Positions 35,110-43,976 of a stretch of 64,000 nt of DNA are shown in pieces (position 1 is the stretch's first letter; every line of letters begins with the position of its first letter). The stretch lies in NCBI RefSeq assembly GCF_900107215.1, contig NZ_FNPD01000008.1, forward strand, positions 1 to 64,000, in the 5' to 3' direction. The notes under the pieces are model-generated. The model ran no database searches, was not told the origin of the DNA, and saw only the letters and a list, made by a program, of their open reading frames with translations. The translations under genes were made by a program, and so were the position numbers. The stretch is from Acetomicrobium thermoterrenum DSM 13490 (GTDB taxonomy: Bacteria; Synergistota; Synergistia; Synergistales; Acetomicrobiaceae).

Positions 35110-36243
35110 TTAAGCTGAGACTTTCATAATGCGTTGCTCGAGATATCCCGTAACCACTCTAATATATCCGCAGAGTGCCCGATCCAGCTCTTCGTCTCCC
35201 GTGTCGACCAGAAGGGGATTATGGCCGAAGGCCGATACCTTATTGCGCGTCGAAATTACGATGAGGTTGTCAAGGCCAACCTTTCTTATGACCTTTGGAC
35301 TGATCTGTTGATTGCCCCTTCCAAATATATATCCCTGTCCCCCAATTACCGTGACGACTATAAAGGCTTCTTTGGCATCCGATAAAATTTCGAGCAACTT
35401 TTCTTCGTCGGCATCGAAGGTTACAAGTCGCTTGCCCTTGGCGACGTCAACACCAAGCAACGTGTAGCCTTCTCCCAACTTCTCTTTAATGGCCCTCGTT
35501 GTTGTGCCGGGGCCCAAAATGTAAAGGGCATCCTTGTGCTTCTCCATATGATCCAAAATGTAATAGGATATTCCCTCCAGGTCGATCGCGTCAGAAGCTG
35601 CTTGCCCCGCCTTCTTGCTTTGAACGAAAGTCCTCTCGTGAGGAATGAACAAATATCCGTAAAGGGCAGCACTAACCCGGCCTTTGCGGAAGGCCTCTTC
35701 GTCTATATCCATGACTTCCGCTTCCTTTACATCCTTTGTCTTTCCCTGCAAATAAAGGAGAGCTAGTTCGCCCGCTCTCCTTGGATTTATTGCAAATACG
35801 CCGGAATGGATTTTAACGCCCGCCGGAATTCCCAAAACAGGTTGCCTTTTTTCTTTTATAGCCGAATATATGTCTCTGGCAGTTCCATCTCCGCCCGCGA
35901 ACAATAAAAGTTCAACGCCGTAATCTGCTATTTCTCTTGCCGCCTTCTTTGTGTCTTCCGAGGTCGTATTTCCCGGGGTAATCTTGCCTATAACGGTAGG
36001 GTTAAAACCTGCATCTTTTGCCTCGATCTCGCCCATTTCTCCACCGTATGTGACTATCTCTATTTCGTTTTTTAAGGGGGCTAGGCGGAGGAGGGCCTCT
36101 ACGGCCTTTTTGGGCGCCTCAGCTATCGCCCCCCTTTCCCTGCAGATCCTCAAGACCTCCTCGCCGTCGGTACCTTTTAAACCCAATCTGCCTCCCATGC
36201 CGGCAATGGGATTGACCACAAGCCCCAGTCTATGACGAATCAT
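35110..36243 (-). CDS. ATP-NAD kinase-like protein (COG3199/AcoX type)
   Basis: 377 residues. LGLVVNPIAGMGGRLGLKGTDG at the start and LLLFAGGDGTARDIYSAI (the GGDGT motif of NAD/diacylglycerol kinases) near residue 105, followed by PAGVKIHSGVFAINP. The extra C-terminal domain (VIGGQGYIFGRGNQQISPKVIRKVG) is that of the AcoX-like group. Likely binds ATP and NAD or a keto compound; the true reaction is unknown. First gene of the operon running to gcvPB. Confidence 0.78.
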   Translation of the reverse strand: MIRHRLGLVVNPIAGMGGRLGLKGTDGEEVLRICRERGAIAEAPKKAVEALLRLAPLKNEIEIVTYGGEMGEIEAKDAGFNPTVIGKITPGNTTSEDTKKAAREIADYGVELLLFAGGDGTARDIYSAIKEKRQPVLGIPAGVKIHSGVFAINPRRAGELALLYLQGKTKDVKEAEVMDIDEEAFRKGRVSAALYGYLFIPHERTFVQSKKAGQAASDAIDLEGISYYILDHMEKHKDALYILGPGTTTRAIKEKLGEGYTLLGVDVAKGKRLVTFDADEEKLLEILSDAKEAFIVVTVIGGQGYIFGRGNQQISPKVIRKVGLDNLIVISTRNKVSAFGHNPLLVDTGDEELDRALCGYIRVVTGYLEQRIMKVSA

Positions 36244-36634
36244 TAATAAACCCCCTAACGATGATACAGCAGAAATAAGTCATTCACACAGTAGAAAACC
36301 GACAGATAACCTTCGTTCATTATACAACATTAACTATCTTTCAACATCACAAATATAGTTTAGCTTATTAGATACATTAACATTGCCGATGATAAGCTAG
36401 CCGTATGCTATATTGCCGTCATAAAAGTAAGGACTTGAATGTAATAAAGTTAAATCACACATACCTGTCTTTTGAAAGGTTATATAAATGTTTCAACACT
36501 TTTTTTCTATAAGAGAAGGAATCGATTTAATATTTTAAATAAAAGGTGGGTTCTCTATAGGATTATAAATTTTCAATTTCAATTGGACTCAAGATCTGGC
36601 ATCTTGGGAAGTACTTAATCAAGATGGCTACATA
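36244..36634. other. AT-rich gap between the gcv operon and the microcompartment operon
   Basis: 391 bases without a convincing gene. A TATAAT on the minus strand (36324-36319) may be the -10 of the NAD-kinase-like operon, but its -35 is poor (TTGAAA only 14 bases away). Two weak inverted repeats (tagcttat / ataagcta around 36361-36399) are too far apart to be a clear terminator. I see no recognisable end signal for the microcompartment operon. Confidence 0.4.
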
Positions 36635-37141
36635 TTAAACTAATTCTCCATTGCGCAATAGCCCCCTTTGCTTGTAAACATCAGCAGCTTCACGAACCCA
36701 TTCCGCACATTTCTTCGCATGATAAACGTTTTCAAGCTCTTCTGCCATCTTAAGCAGCTCATCTTCGGTAGAACGCCGCGGTCGTAAGGCCTCATATATT
36801 TCCAAAAGGCGCTGGTCAGGGATCTGAGTCATCTCGGCTGCACGCTGCAAATTATTGGCAAAACATGGCCTTTTTGCCTCTAAAGCTATCTTTGCCTGTA
36901 GTTCCAGCGTTAAGGGTGATATGCGAAATTCTTCCGGTGCTACACTCCCCTTTAGCATTCCATCAAATGTCACTTCTTTAAACGGACGACCTTTGGGAGT
37001 CTGAAGCAATTCCGGCCTTTTTTCTCCTAAGGGATAGTCTGCAATGGACACCTCAGCAGAATCGGAATCTGTCTTTTGGTTGCATTGCATCTCATCCATG
37101 ACTTGACGTATTATAGTCTTTAAAGTCTCTTCAGAAATCAT
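36635..37141 (-). CDS. Second B12-dependent diol/glycerol dehydratase, small subunit
   Basis: 168 residues of the PduE type. Starts with an amphipathic helix (ISEETLKTIIRQVMDEM) like the encapsulation peptides of microcompartment cargo; conserved core DYPLGEKRPELLQTPKGRPFKEVTFDGMLKG, NNLQRAAEMTQIPDQRLLEIYEALRPRRSTEDEL. ATG 37141 follows ggagg at 9 bases and lies one base after the medium-subunit stop. Last gene of the operon. Paralogous to the subunit at 50984-51526. Confidence 0.88.
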   Translation of the reverse strand: MISEETLKTIIRQVMDEMQCNQKTDSDSAEVSIADYPLGEKRPELLQTPKGRPFKEVTFDGMLKGSVAPEEFRISPLTLELQAKIALEAKRPCFANNLQRAAEMTQIPDQRLLEIYEALRPRRSTEDELLKMAEELENVYHAKKCAEWVREAADVYKQRGLLRNGELV

Positions 37142-37142
37142 A

Positions 37143-37805
37143 TCATACAGCCTCCTTTTTCCGTAGTTCCAGTTCCATCGACGGAGTTTCCTCTTGAACA
37201 TATTTTACTTCTTCCATATGCATAATTGCTGACTTAGCTTGATAACGTGGCCTCGACATCGGGTCCTGTAATGTAGGAACAGGCTGAGGTGTTTCACCTT
37301 TGGCGTATTTGGCAGCATTTTTCCCAATGGCCCGAAAGACTTGAAGGGTCATCACCGGCGCTTGAGGAAACAATTCCAAGTTGGATAACGGAAGAAGGTC
37401 ACGCTGATGAATAACAGCCGTACCACGGGTCTGCAAGCCGATGCCTACCCCGGAACCGCTTAATTTTGCTGCCTCATGACCAATAAAAGCACAATCTGCA
37501 GTCTTAAGCACACGGACGATCCTGGGTTTGACTCCTTCCTCCTCTATTCCAGCCATAATCTCTCTAAGAACTGCCATAACATCGATCCCCGTAATAGTTT
37601 TCGTTAAACGTCGACCGTAAGCTGGACTAATGCCGATTACTACTTCATCACGCTGTATACCACGTTTTGCCGGCCCTATTTCCCTAAGTTCAAATTTATC
37701 GTCAACATCATGAAGATTATTTACAGAAGACACTTCTTTTGCGTCTAAGTTTCTTATAACTTCTCCCACAATTTTTTTAAGTAATTCTTTGTCAGAAATT
37801 TCCAT
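37143..37805 (-). CDS. Second B12-dependent diol/glycerol dehydratase, medium subunit
   Basis: 220 residues of the PduD type: N-terminal helix EISDKELLKKIVGEVIRNLDAKE (probable encapsulation and solubility helix), then EIGPAKRGIQRDEVVIGISPAYGRRLTKTITGI, FIGHEAAKLSGSGVGIGLQTRGTAVIHQRDLLPLSNLELFPQAP (B12-contact region) and GKNAAKYAKGETPQPVPTLQDPM. ATG 37805 chosen for spacing from aggagag. Thirteen bases after the large subunit. With its partners forms the catalytic hexamer. Confidence 0.88.
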   Translation of the reverse strand: MEISDKELLKKIVGEVIRNLDAKEVSSVNNLHDVDDKFELREIGPAKRGIQRDEVVIGISPAYGRRLTKTITGIDVMAVLREIMAGIEEEGVKPRIVRVLKTADCAFIGHEAAKLSGSGVGIGLQTRGTAVIHQRDLLPLSNLELFPQAPVMTLQVFRAIGKNAAKYAKGETPQPVPTLQDPMSRPRYQAKSAIMHMEEVKYVQEETPSMELELRKKEAV

Positions 37806-37818
37806 GACCATCTCTCCT

Positions 37819-39495
37819 TTAAATCAGGTCTTCTGGTCCAAGCTCCATGGGTATCTTTTGGATCTCTTTCCACTTCTCATCGGACACCCGGTAACCTGTT
37901 CCTGGACCCGAATAATCGTTTGGTTCATTTACTGAGCTGATGACGTGGAAGTTTTTATCGATAATGGCTGAGGTCTGTAAATAATCTCCAGCAATTCGCT
38001 GCTTGAGGACTTCAAAAATGCCTCTTGCCGCATCTGTATAGCCATTTTTTGCTAGTATCTTAGCGATATCAATTCCAGATATCCCATCTTCTACTAACCG
38101 TTGTGCAGCTTTCATATCAGCGACCATGTCGCGCTCTGGCATTTCACGGCTTCCGTTGCAATAAATAGCCGCTTCGATTTCATCATCTGTTATGGAGGGT
38201 AAACCCAATTCGTTGAAGACGCATTGTATAGCCCTAGCCGCTCGACTGCGTATTTCAATTGCCTGTTCTTCCTTTATCGGCCGCAGACCACCGTCGACCT
38301 TGAGGTCGCGTTGCAAAACCATCCAGTCATAATAATCGGCCGTATCCCAATTGGATCCAGCAAACATGTTATCGTAGTTCGGCGTAGCGCTATATCCTCC
38401 ACATATAAAATCCGTACCTGGGAGCAATTGCATCAGCGTACGGGCTACACGCCTGATATCGGAATGCGTAAAGCTCTGATCATTACCGGTTACCGTCTCC
38501 AAATCCAAGATGGCGGCAGCTAAATTTTCTGCCAAGATAGCTCGAATACCGCCCGGCAATGCGGCTCCCACCCCAATGCAACTCTTACATCCGTTCTGCG
38601 TGCCTTGAGCGCCATCGCCCTTGGTGACCATAAGAGTCCTTACTTCCAAATAGAGCATCGATTTGCCATCCGGGTATCCCATAAGTAATTCTGCCGCTCC
38701 ACCTGAAGTAAATCGTGTTTTAGCACCTCGAGATTGGTAGGCAGAGCATAGGAACCCTTTTGACCAAGGGGTATCGTCGCCATCCACAAAGACCCGCTCT
38801 GTCCCGTAAGTGGAAATGGTCTCCGCATACGAAGTCCAGCCTGACATCGCTTGCCTAAGTTCTACGCTCTCTTCCATACTGCAGCAGGTAAGAACTCCAG
38901 GACGGCCAATATGCCCACCTACTAAGAGAGAAATAGCATTAAGAGGACCGTAACGAGTATTAGCTACGGTAGTTTCCAATTCATCGAATCCATATAATGC
39001 CCCTTCGGCAGCATCTGCTGCTATCAATACAGGGTTGTCACGGACATTCGTAACGTGGCATTGTTCAGCCGGGCGCTTACGGGCACGCATCTTGTACATT
39101 GCCATCATCAACTCAACTACGTTTAACAGGCTAAGCACTTTAGCGATCTTAGCAGGGGTAAGGGCGCCAAAAATTTTGATCAACTCAGACCTTGAAACTG
39201 CAGGATCGACCAACATATAGGCCAGCTTTGAACAATCAATCGCCATCATTTCCGAAGCCAAGGAAACGTCGATCGTATGATCAGCTATGAATCTGTCAAT
39301 CATATCAAACTTCTCGCGCCTAACCCCGTCCATTTCTACAATTTTGCCGTTAACGACTTCTACGCTGGGTTTTGGATCAAATGGGCTATCCATAGCAATT
39401 AATCCAGATTCCGGAATTTCCTTTAAGAAACCATCCAGTGCAACTGGACGCTGCTCTAAGATTTCAAATCTCTTCTGTCTCTTGCTCTTAGCCAA
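37819..39495 (-). CDS. Second B12-dependent diol/glycerol dehydratase, large subunit (altered pocket)
   Basis: 558 residues of the PduC family, TTG start at 39495 behind aaaggag. Catalytic residues keep Klebsiella numbering Gln141, His143, Glu170, Glu221, Gln296, Ser301, Asp335, Gln336 and Phe374. But QNGSVSCIG of the classical enzyme is QNGCKSCIG here (Ser299 to Cys, Val300 to Lys), and the ISSGYS loop is ICGGYS (Ser362 to Gly); Gln267 is Leu and Ser264 is Ala. These positions line the substrate or adenosyl site, so the substrate probably differs from 1,2-propanediol. It follows a glycerol dehydrogenase gene by 62 bases. No second reactivase accompanies it. Confidence 0.88.
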   Translation of the reverse strand: MAKSKRQKRFEILEQRPVALDGFLKEIPESGLIAMDSPFDPKPSVEVVNGKIVEMDGVRREKFDMIDRFIADHTIDVSLASEMMAIDCSKLAYMLVDPAVSRSELIKIFGALTPAKIAKVLSLLNVVELMMAMYKMRARKRPAEQCHVTNVRDNPVLIAADAAEGALYGFDELETTVANTRYGPLNAISLLVGGHIGRPGVLTCCSMEESVELRQAMSGWTSYAETISTYGTERVFVDGDDTPWSKGFLCSAYQSRGAKTRFTSGGAAELLMGYPDGKSMLYLEVRTLMVTKGDGAQGTQNGCKSCIGVGAALPGGIRAILAENLAAAILDLETVTGNDQSFTHSDIRRVARTLMQLLPGTDFICGGYSATPNYDNMFAGSNWDTADYYDWMVLQRDLKVDGGLRPIKEEQAIEIRSRAARAIQCVFNELGLPSITDDEIEAAIYCNGSREMPERDMVADMKAAQRLVEDGISGIDIAKILAKNGYTDAARGIFEVLKQRIAGDYLQTSAIIDKNFHVISSVNEPNDYSGPGTGYRVSDEKWKEIQKIPMELGPEDLI

Positions 39496-39557
39496 ATTTG
39501 AACACTCCTTTCGCAATTACTGCAACTTGAACAACTTATGATGAGGCTAATATCTTT

Positions 39558-40655
39558 TTACTCCTCTAAAAAGGCCCTTCCCAATGCATCGGCGCCCAAC
39601 ATGGCATTTACGACCATATCGGGGGTCACTTTGAACGGCATATTTGCCATCGTGGTGCCTTCCGCACAGGCAGCTTCAGCAGCCGGGAACAATTTCTCAT
39701 AGCTTACCTCCTTGAGCCCAAGCTGCTTTAGCGTTACCGGAAGACCAATTGAGCATGCGAAATCCAGCACCTCATATATGGTGTCAGGATCTGCGTCCTG
39801 AAGCACCAACTGCGTCAACGTACCAAAGGATACCTTCTCCCCATGATAGGATTTATGCGTCTCTTCCAGGACTGTCATGCCGTCGTGGACCGCATGAGCG
39901 GCGGCAAGCCCGCTGCTTTCAAACCCCAAGCCGGAAAGCAGGGTATTGGCTTCGACGATCTTTTCCAATGCAGGAGTCACGGCATGGGCTTCGCAGGCGA
40001 TCTTGGCATCCAAGCCGTATTCCAATAACAATTCGTAACAGAGTTTAGCCAAGGCCAGTGCTGCGGCAGTCCCCTCGCCTCCTGGCATGTTAGGGGCTTT
40101 CGTGAAGCTGCACGCTTCTGCCTCAAACCACGTAGCTAAGGCGTCTCCCATGCCGGATACGAGCAAGCGGGTTGGGGCTTTAGCAATTATATTGGTATCT
40201 ACCAACACCAAATTGGGATTATGAGGAAGGACAAAATACCTTTCAAATACGCCTTCAGGTGTATAGATGACGGCCAGCGCACTGCAAGGAGCGTCCGTTG
40301 CTGCTATGGTGGGTATTGAGGCCACGGGGACCTTCATGTACTCGGCAACGGCCTTGGCGGTATCGAGCGCCTTTCCTCCGCCAACGCCAACTATAACGTC
40401 AGCACCGCTTTGCTTGGCAATCGCCGTTAGCCTGTCGATTTCCTGGTCGCAGCATTCCCCGCCAAAGTGCTCTTCAAAATATTCTATGCCGTTTTCGGAA
40501 AAACTTTTCTTCATGGCATCCCTAACGGAATCTAGCCCTCGTTTTCCGCCAAGCACCAGTGCCTTTTTGCCAAGCAATGCTACGTGCTTTCCGACCTCGT
40601 TCATTGCCCCTGCCCCCTGGACATACCTGCCCGGGGCTATCATTATTCTGGCCAT
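39558..40655 (-). CDS. gldA: Glycerol dehydrogenase (iron/zinc alcohol dehydrogenase superfamily)
   Basis: 365 residues. GGGKALDTAKAVAEYMKVPVASIPTIAATDAPCSALAVIY is the GldA NAD and metal region; Asp and His ligands occur in MGDALATWFEAEAC and AHAVHDG. The family oxidises glycerol to dihydroxyacetone or reduces hydroxyacetone and related carbonyls. It takes the place where pduQ (propanol dehydrogenase) might be expected, so it may regenerate NAD for the compartment. Between pduT and the second dehydratase. Confidence 0.88.
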   Translation of the reverse strand: MARIMIAPGRYVQGAGAMNEVGKHVALLGKKALVLGGKRGLDSVRDAMKKSFSENGIEYFEEHFGGECCDQEIDRLTAIAKQSGADVIVGVGGGKALDTAKAVAEYMKVPVASIPTIAATDAPCSALAVIYTPEGVFERYFVLPHNPNLVLVDTNIIAKAPTRLLVSGMGDALATWFEAEACSFTKAPNMPGGEGTAAALALAKLCYELLLEYGLDAKIACEAHAVTPALEKIVEANTLLSGLGFESSGLAAAHAVHDGMTVLEETHKSYHGEKVSFGTLTQLVLQDADPDTIYEVLDFACSIGLPVTLKQLGLKEVSYEKLFPAAEAACAEGTTMANMPFKVTPDMVVNAMLGADALGRAFLEE

Positions 40656-40684
40656 CTCAATTCCTCCTTATAAGTTTAAATAGG

Positions 40685-41233
40685 TTACAAAACTGCACCC
40701 TTCAGGTCGGGATGGGGATTGGGGATAAAAGAGGTATCCACAAGCAAACCCTTGCTTGCGACCAACTCTTTGGCGACCGTAAGGGCCGTCTTGACCTCAG
40801 AAATATCTCCTCCCATGGAGAAGAAGGACTTAGCCCCCATGCCCCTTCCCAACCTGATCTCTATCAAAACTACCTTAGCAGCCTTGGCAGCCGCATCTGC
40901 TGCCTCTATGATGCAGGGAGCAGCCAACGCTTCTACCACGCCCAATGCTCCCATATCGCCCACCTCTGTAGTGCATGCCAGGGCAGGAAAGACGGAAGGG
41001 TGAACGTTTGGAAGCAGCATCTCGTCTGTCAACATCTCCTCCGCCACTTGCTTTCCTGCGTTTAAGGCGTTTCTGACGGCACCCACCTGTCCCCATACCA
41101 CGATCAGGTATTTACCGGGGCATATTGGCGAGGCATGAAAAAGTTTCACGTTTGCAGCCTTAAGCATAGCATCAACCGTCGCTACACCCCTGGCTACGCT
41201 AATAAGCTCGAAAGTTCCTATAGCCCTTTCCAT
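40685..41233 (-). CDS. pduT: BMC shell protein PduT (tandem BMC, Fe-S type)
   Basis: 182 residues with two BMC domains: ERAIGTFELISVARGVATVDAMLKAANVKL and ALGVVEALAAPCIIEAADAAAKAAKVVLIEIRLG. The Cys in ASPICPGKY is at the pore position that holds the central [4Fe-4S] cluster in PduT. ATG 41233 follows aggggg; an upstream start would overlap pduS. Probably passes electrons through the shell to PduS, encoded next door. Confidence 0.9.
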   Translation of the reverse strand: MERAIGTFELISVARGVATVDAMLKAANVKLFHASPICPGKYLIVVWGQVGAVRNALNAGKQVAEEMLTDEMLLPNVHPSVFPALACTTEVGDMGALGVVEALAAPCIIEAADAAAKAAKVVLIEIRLGRGMGAKSFFSMGGDISEVKTALTVAKELVASKGLLVDTSFIPNPHPDLKGAVL

Positions 41234-41246
41234 GACAACCATCCCC

Positions 41247-42569
41247 CTACAGGCTTGAAGCCCTAATTGCAATATATTCCGAAGTTATCTCCTCGACCAA
41301 GCCGCTGATAGAGGCATGGACGTTAGCTCCCAAGGCATTATCCGGCAGCTTGGCTATCAAATCTCCCTCCTGAACCTCATCATGCAACGACACGACGGGA
41401 ACAGAGGGTGCACCGGTATGTTGTTTAAGAGGTATCTTCACCCTTTCAGCCACAAACTCGCCGTTAAAGGGAAGATGTACGTCGTATGTGTCCAAACCCA
41501 GACGCGACATCAATCTCTTGGTCGGGACCAACCTGAAGGGCCTTTCTGCTCTAGGATATATCGCCTTTTTCTCGAACTGTGGCTTTACCCCCTGTTGCCT
41601 CATGGCTCCCTTTATCACCTGATTTACCCGCCTTGGGGAAAGGTGCATGGGACATGCATAAAGGCCGCTGCACAAATTGCATTCCGAACAAAGCATGGCC
41701 GACTGGACTATTTCAGGCAATCTCATGGATTCATAAGCCATGGCCTGCATAATCTTATGGGGACGAAGGTCGTAGCCTATAAGATAGCGAGAACAAACCA
41801 TGGTACACTCGTTACATTGGCAACAGGCCACACGAGCCTGCCTAAGCATTACGCTGACCGGCATGTTCTCGTATCTTGCAAAGGCGGAGTTTGATGGCAG
41901 TACCAATATGGCCTTTGTCATCTTGGTGACGGGGAAATTTGCATCTTTGTGATATTGCCCCATCATTGGGCCACCGTCCACAAACACGGGCTCATCAATG
42001 GTCGGACCCCCGGCAGCCTCGACCAACCTTGAGGCCTCCACTCCAAGGGGGACGCTCCATACACCTGGCGAACTGACCGCTCCTCCGACCTGAACGAAGC
42101 TATGAGTTACGGGTTTTCCCTCTAAAGCCCGACCTATATTGTAAAGCGTCTCTACGTTGTTTACGATGGCACCCACATGGAGGGGCAAACCACCCTCAGG
42201 GACAATACGGCCAACGCACTCGTGAAGCAGGATAACCTCATCTCCGGCCGGGTAGTAATCGCCTAAAACGCATACATCGCCTCCTGCAACCTGCAAGGCG
42301 TTTATGCAGTCGCCATGTTTTTGTTTTACCCCAAAAACGACCTTACACCCAATGGCAGACGATATAGCCTGAGATGCAGCTATCAAATAGGAGGCCCAAT
42401 TTAACATCAAGGTCTGATCTACGTAAAGGAGCGGCTCGCATTCAGCGCCGTTTATGACGTAGGTATCTATATCTGTAGCCTGAAGCTTCACATGTGTGGG
42501 GAATCCCGCTCCTCCAGCTCCCACAACACCTGCATTTCTTACAAGCTCTGTCAATTCATCCTTAGTCAT
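41247..42569 (-). CDS. pduS: Cobalamin reductase PduS (RnfC-like)
   Basis: 440 residues. GVVGAGGAGFPTHVKLQA (flavin/NADH Gly-rich loop), GAECEPLLYVDQTLML (RnfC type), two ferredoxin motifs CCQCNECTMVCSRYLIG and CSECNLCSGLYACPMHLS, and a C-terminal SLBB/lipoyl-like end. Reduces Co(III)/Co(II) corrinoid so that PduO can adenosylate it inside the microcompartment. Between pduP and pduT. Confidence 0.92.
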   Translation of the reverse strand: MTKDELTELVRNAGVVGAGGAGFPTHVKLQATDIDTYVINGAECEPLLYVDQTLMLNWASYLIAASQAISSAIGCKVVFGVKQKHGDCINALQVAGGDVCVLGDYYPAGDEVILLHECVGRIVPEGGLPLHVGAIVNNVETLYNIGRALEGKPVTHSFVQVGGAVSSPGVWSVPLGVEASRLVEAAGGPTIDEPVFVDGGPMMGQYHKDANFPVTKMTKAILVLPSNSAFARYENMPVSVMLRQARVACCQCNECTMVCSRYLIGYDLRPHKIMQAMAYESMRLPEIVQSAMLCSECNLCSGLYACPMHLSPRRVNQVIKGAMRQQGVKPQFEKKAIYPRAERPFRLVPTKRLMSRLGLDTYDVHLPFNGEFVAERVKIPLKQHTGAPSVPVVSLHDEVQEGDLIAKLPDNALGANVHASISGLVEEITSEYIAIRASSL

Positions 42570-42582
42570 AGGTTTCGCCCGC

Positions 42583-43965
42583 CTAAACTATGCGAAACGC
42601 TCCGTGAAGGACGCAACGGCGCAGCCTGCAGAAGGACAGCGGCGTAGTCGGGCCATCTCCGGTGGTCGTTCCTATAGTAAATGCCGTGGGGCAATCGCCT
42701 CCAACGCCTATAGATGCAAATGAGGGTGCATTTTTGACGAACATCGACGTCTCCATTACCTTTGCCATGTCGCTCATGTTGTCTATGTTGGTGCTGTGGA
42801 TTATGGCAGAATGCTTGAAGCCGTGTTCTACGCGCTTTGCCATGGCCAGTCCCTCTTTGAAATCGGCAACCCTTACCATGGCAAGTATTGGCATCATGAG
42901 CTCTTCCTGGACGAAGGGATGTCTTTCGTCACATTCGACTAATATAAGCCGCACATTGGGAGGAGGGGTAATGCCCAACTTTTCCAAGTATACTGAGGCA
43001 TTTTTGCCAACCATATCCTTTTTTATCTTGTGATCCTTTGTCAACACCAGGTCGACCAAAGCGTCTATCTTCGATCGATCCTTTAATTCGTACGCCCCGT
43101 TATGGCACATTAGATCTTTCAGCTCGTCGGCGATACAATTGACGGCTATCAGTTCCTTTTCCGCGATGCATGGAAGGTTGTTGTCGAAGGAAGCACCGGC
43201 GATTATGTCTTTAGCAGCTTTTTCGAGATGCGCCGTCTCGTCGACCAGGACCGGAGGGTTACCTGGGCCTGCTCCTATGGCAGGCTTGCCTGAAGAAAGG
43301 GCTGCCTTTACCACTCCGGGGCCTCCTGTGGCCGATATCAGCTTAATGTCCGGATGGAACATTAACTCCTTTAAGCTATCCAGCGACGCATCGCTCAATA
43401 CCGACACCACCTCGACTGGCGCCCCTTCCTCGGCCAAAATGTCTCTGATCAGCTCTACGGTTCTTAAGGTACAACGCAATGCACCTGGGTGGGGTGAGAA
43501 TACTACCCCGTTGCCTCCCGACAACATGCAGATAGTATTGTTTATTACGGTAGCGACCGGATTGGTGGAGGGCGTTATCGAGGCAATGACTCCGAAGGGA
43601 GCCAACTCCTCCAGTATAAGGCCGTTGTCTCCTGATATTGCCTTGGTAGTGAAGTATTCGGGTCCTGGCGTTTTGGTAATTGCAAGTTTTTTCTTTAATA
43701 TCTTATCATCTAAACGGCCCATATCCGTATCGTCTCGCGCAAGCTTGGCCAGCTCTTCAGCGTGGGGCAGGAGCTTCGACTTGATCGCCGATAGGATTTT
43801 AGTTCGAGCATCGAGGTTGTAATCCCATTGCCATGCCCTTTGGGCTTCGACGGCAGCTCCTACGATTTCCCCAACAGAAGTTCGACCTTTGGCCTCCTGA
43901 GCCAGTTCCTTCGTTACCTTCTCGACAATTTTTTTAACAAGATCATCTACCCGAACTGATTCCAT
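42583..43965 (-). CDS. pduP: CoA-acylating propionaldehyde dehydrogenase
   Basis: 460 residues of the aldehyde dehydrogenase family. The catalytic Cys is in FDNNLPCIAEKELIAV near residue 240. The first 20 residues (ESVRVDDLVKKIVEKVTKEL) form the PduP encapsulation helix. ATG 43965 follows aggggggg; the earlier in-frame start would overlap pduO. Converts propionaldehyde, or 3-hydroxypropionaldehyde, to the acyl-CoA using NAD. Confidence 0.92.
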   Translation of the reverse strand: MESVRVDDLVKKIVEKVTKELAQEAKGRTSVGEIVGAAVEAQRAWQWDYNLDARTKILSAIKSKLLPHAEELAKLARDDTDMGRLDDKILKKKLAITKTPGPEYFTTKAISGDNGLILEELAPFGVIASITPSTNPVATVINNTICMLSGGNGVVFSPHPGALRCTLRTVELIRDILAEEGAPVEVVSVLSDASLDSLKELMFHPDIKLISATGGPGVVKAALSSGKPAIGAGPGNPPVLVDETAHLEKAAKDIIAGASFDNNLPCIAEKELIAVNCIADELKDLMCHNGAYELKDRSKIDALVDLVLTKDHKIKKDMVGKNASVYLEKLGITPPPNVRLILVECDERHPFVQEELMMPILAMVRVADFKEGLAMAKRVEHGFKHSAIIHSTNIDNMSDMAKVMETSMFVKNAPSFASIGVGGDCPTAFTIGTTTGDGPTTPLSFCRLRRCVLHGAFRIV

Positions 43966-43976
43966 AAAGACCCCCC

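Noticed and set aside
36244-36634. Precursor peptide or small RNA in the gap before the microcompartment operon end
   Set aside because: No short frame with a ribosome site and no stable hairpin was found.
43139-43822. 227-residue plus-strand open frame over pduP
   Set aside because: Antisense shadow of pduP; Ser/Thr/Pro-rich with no family resemblance.
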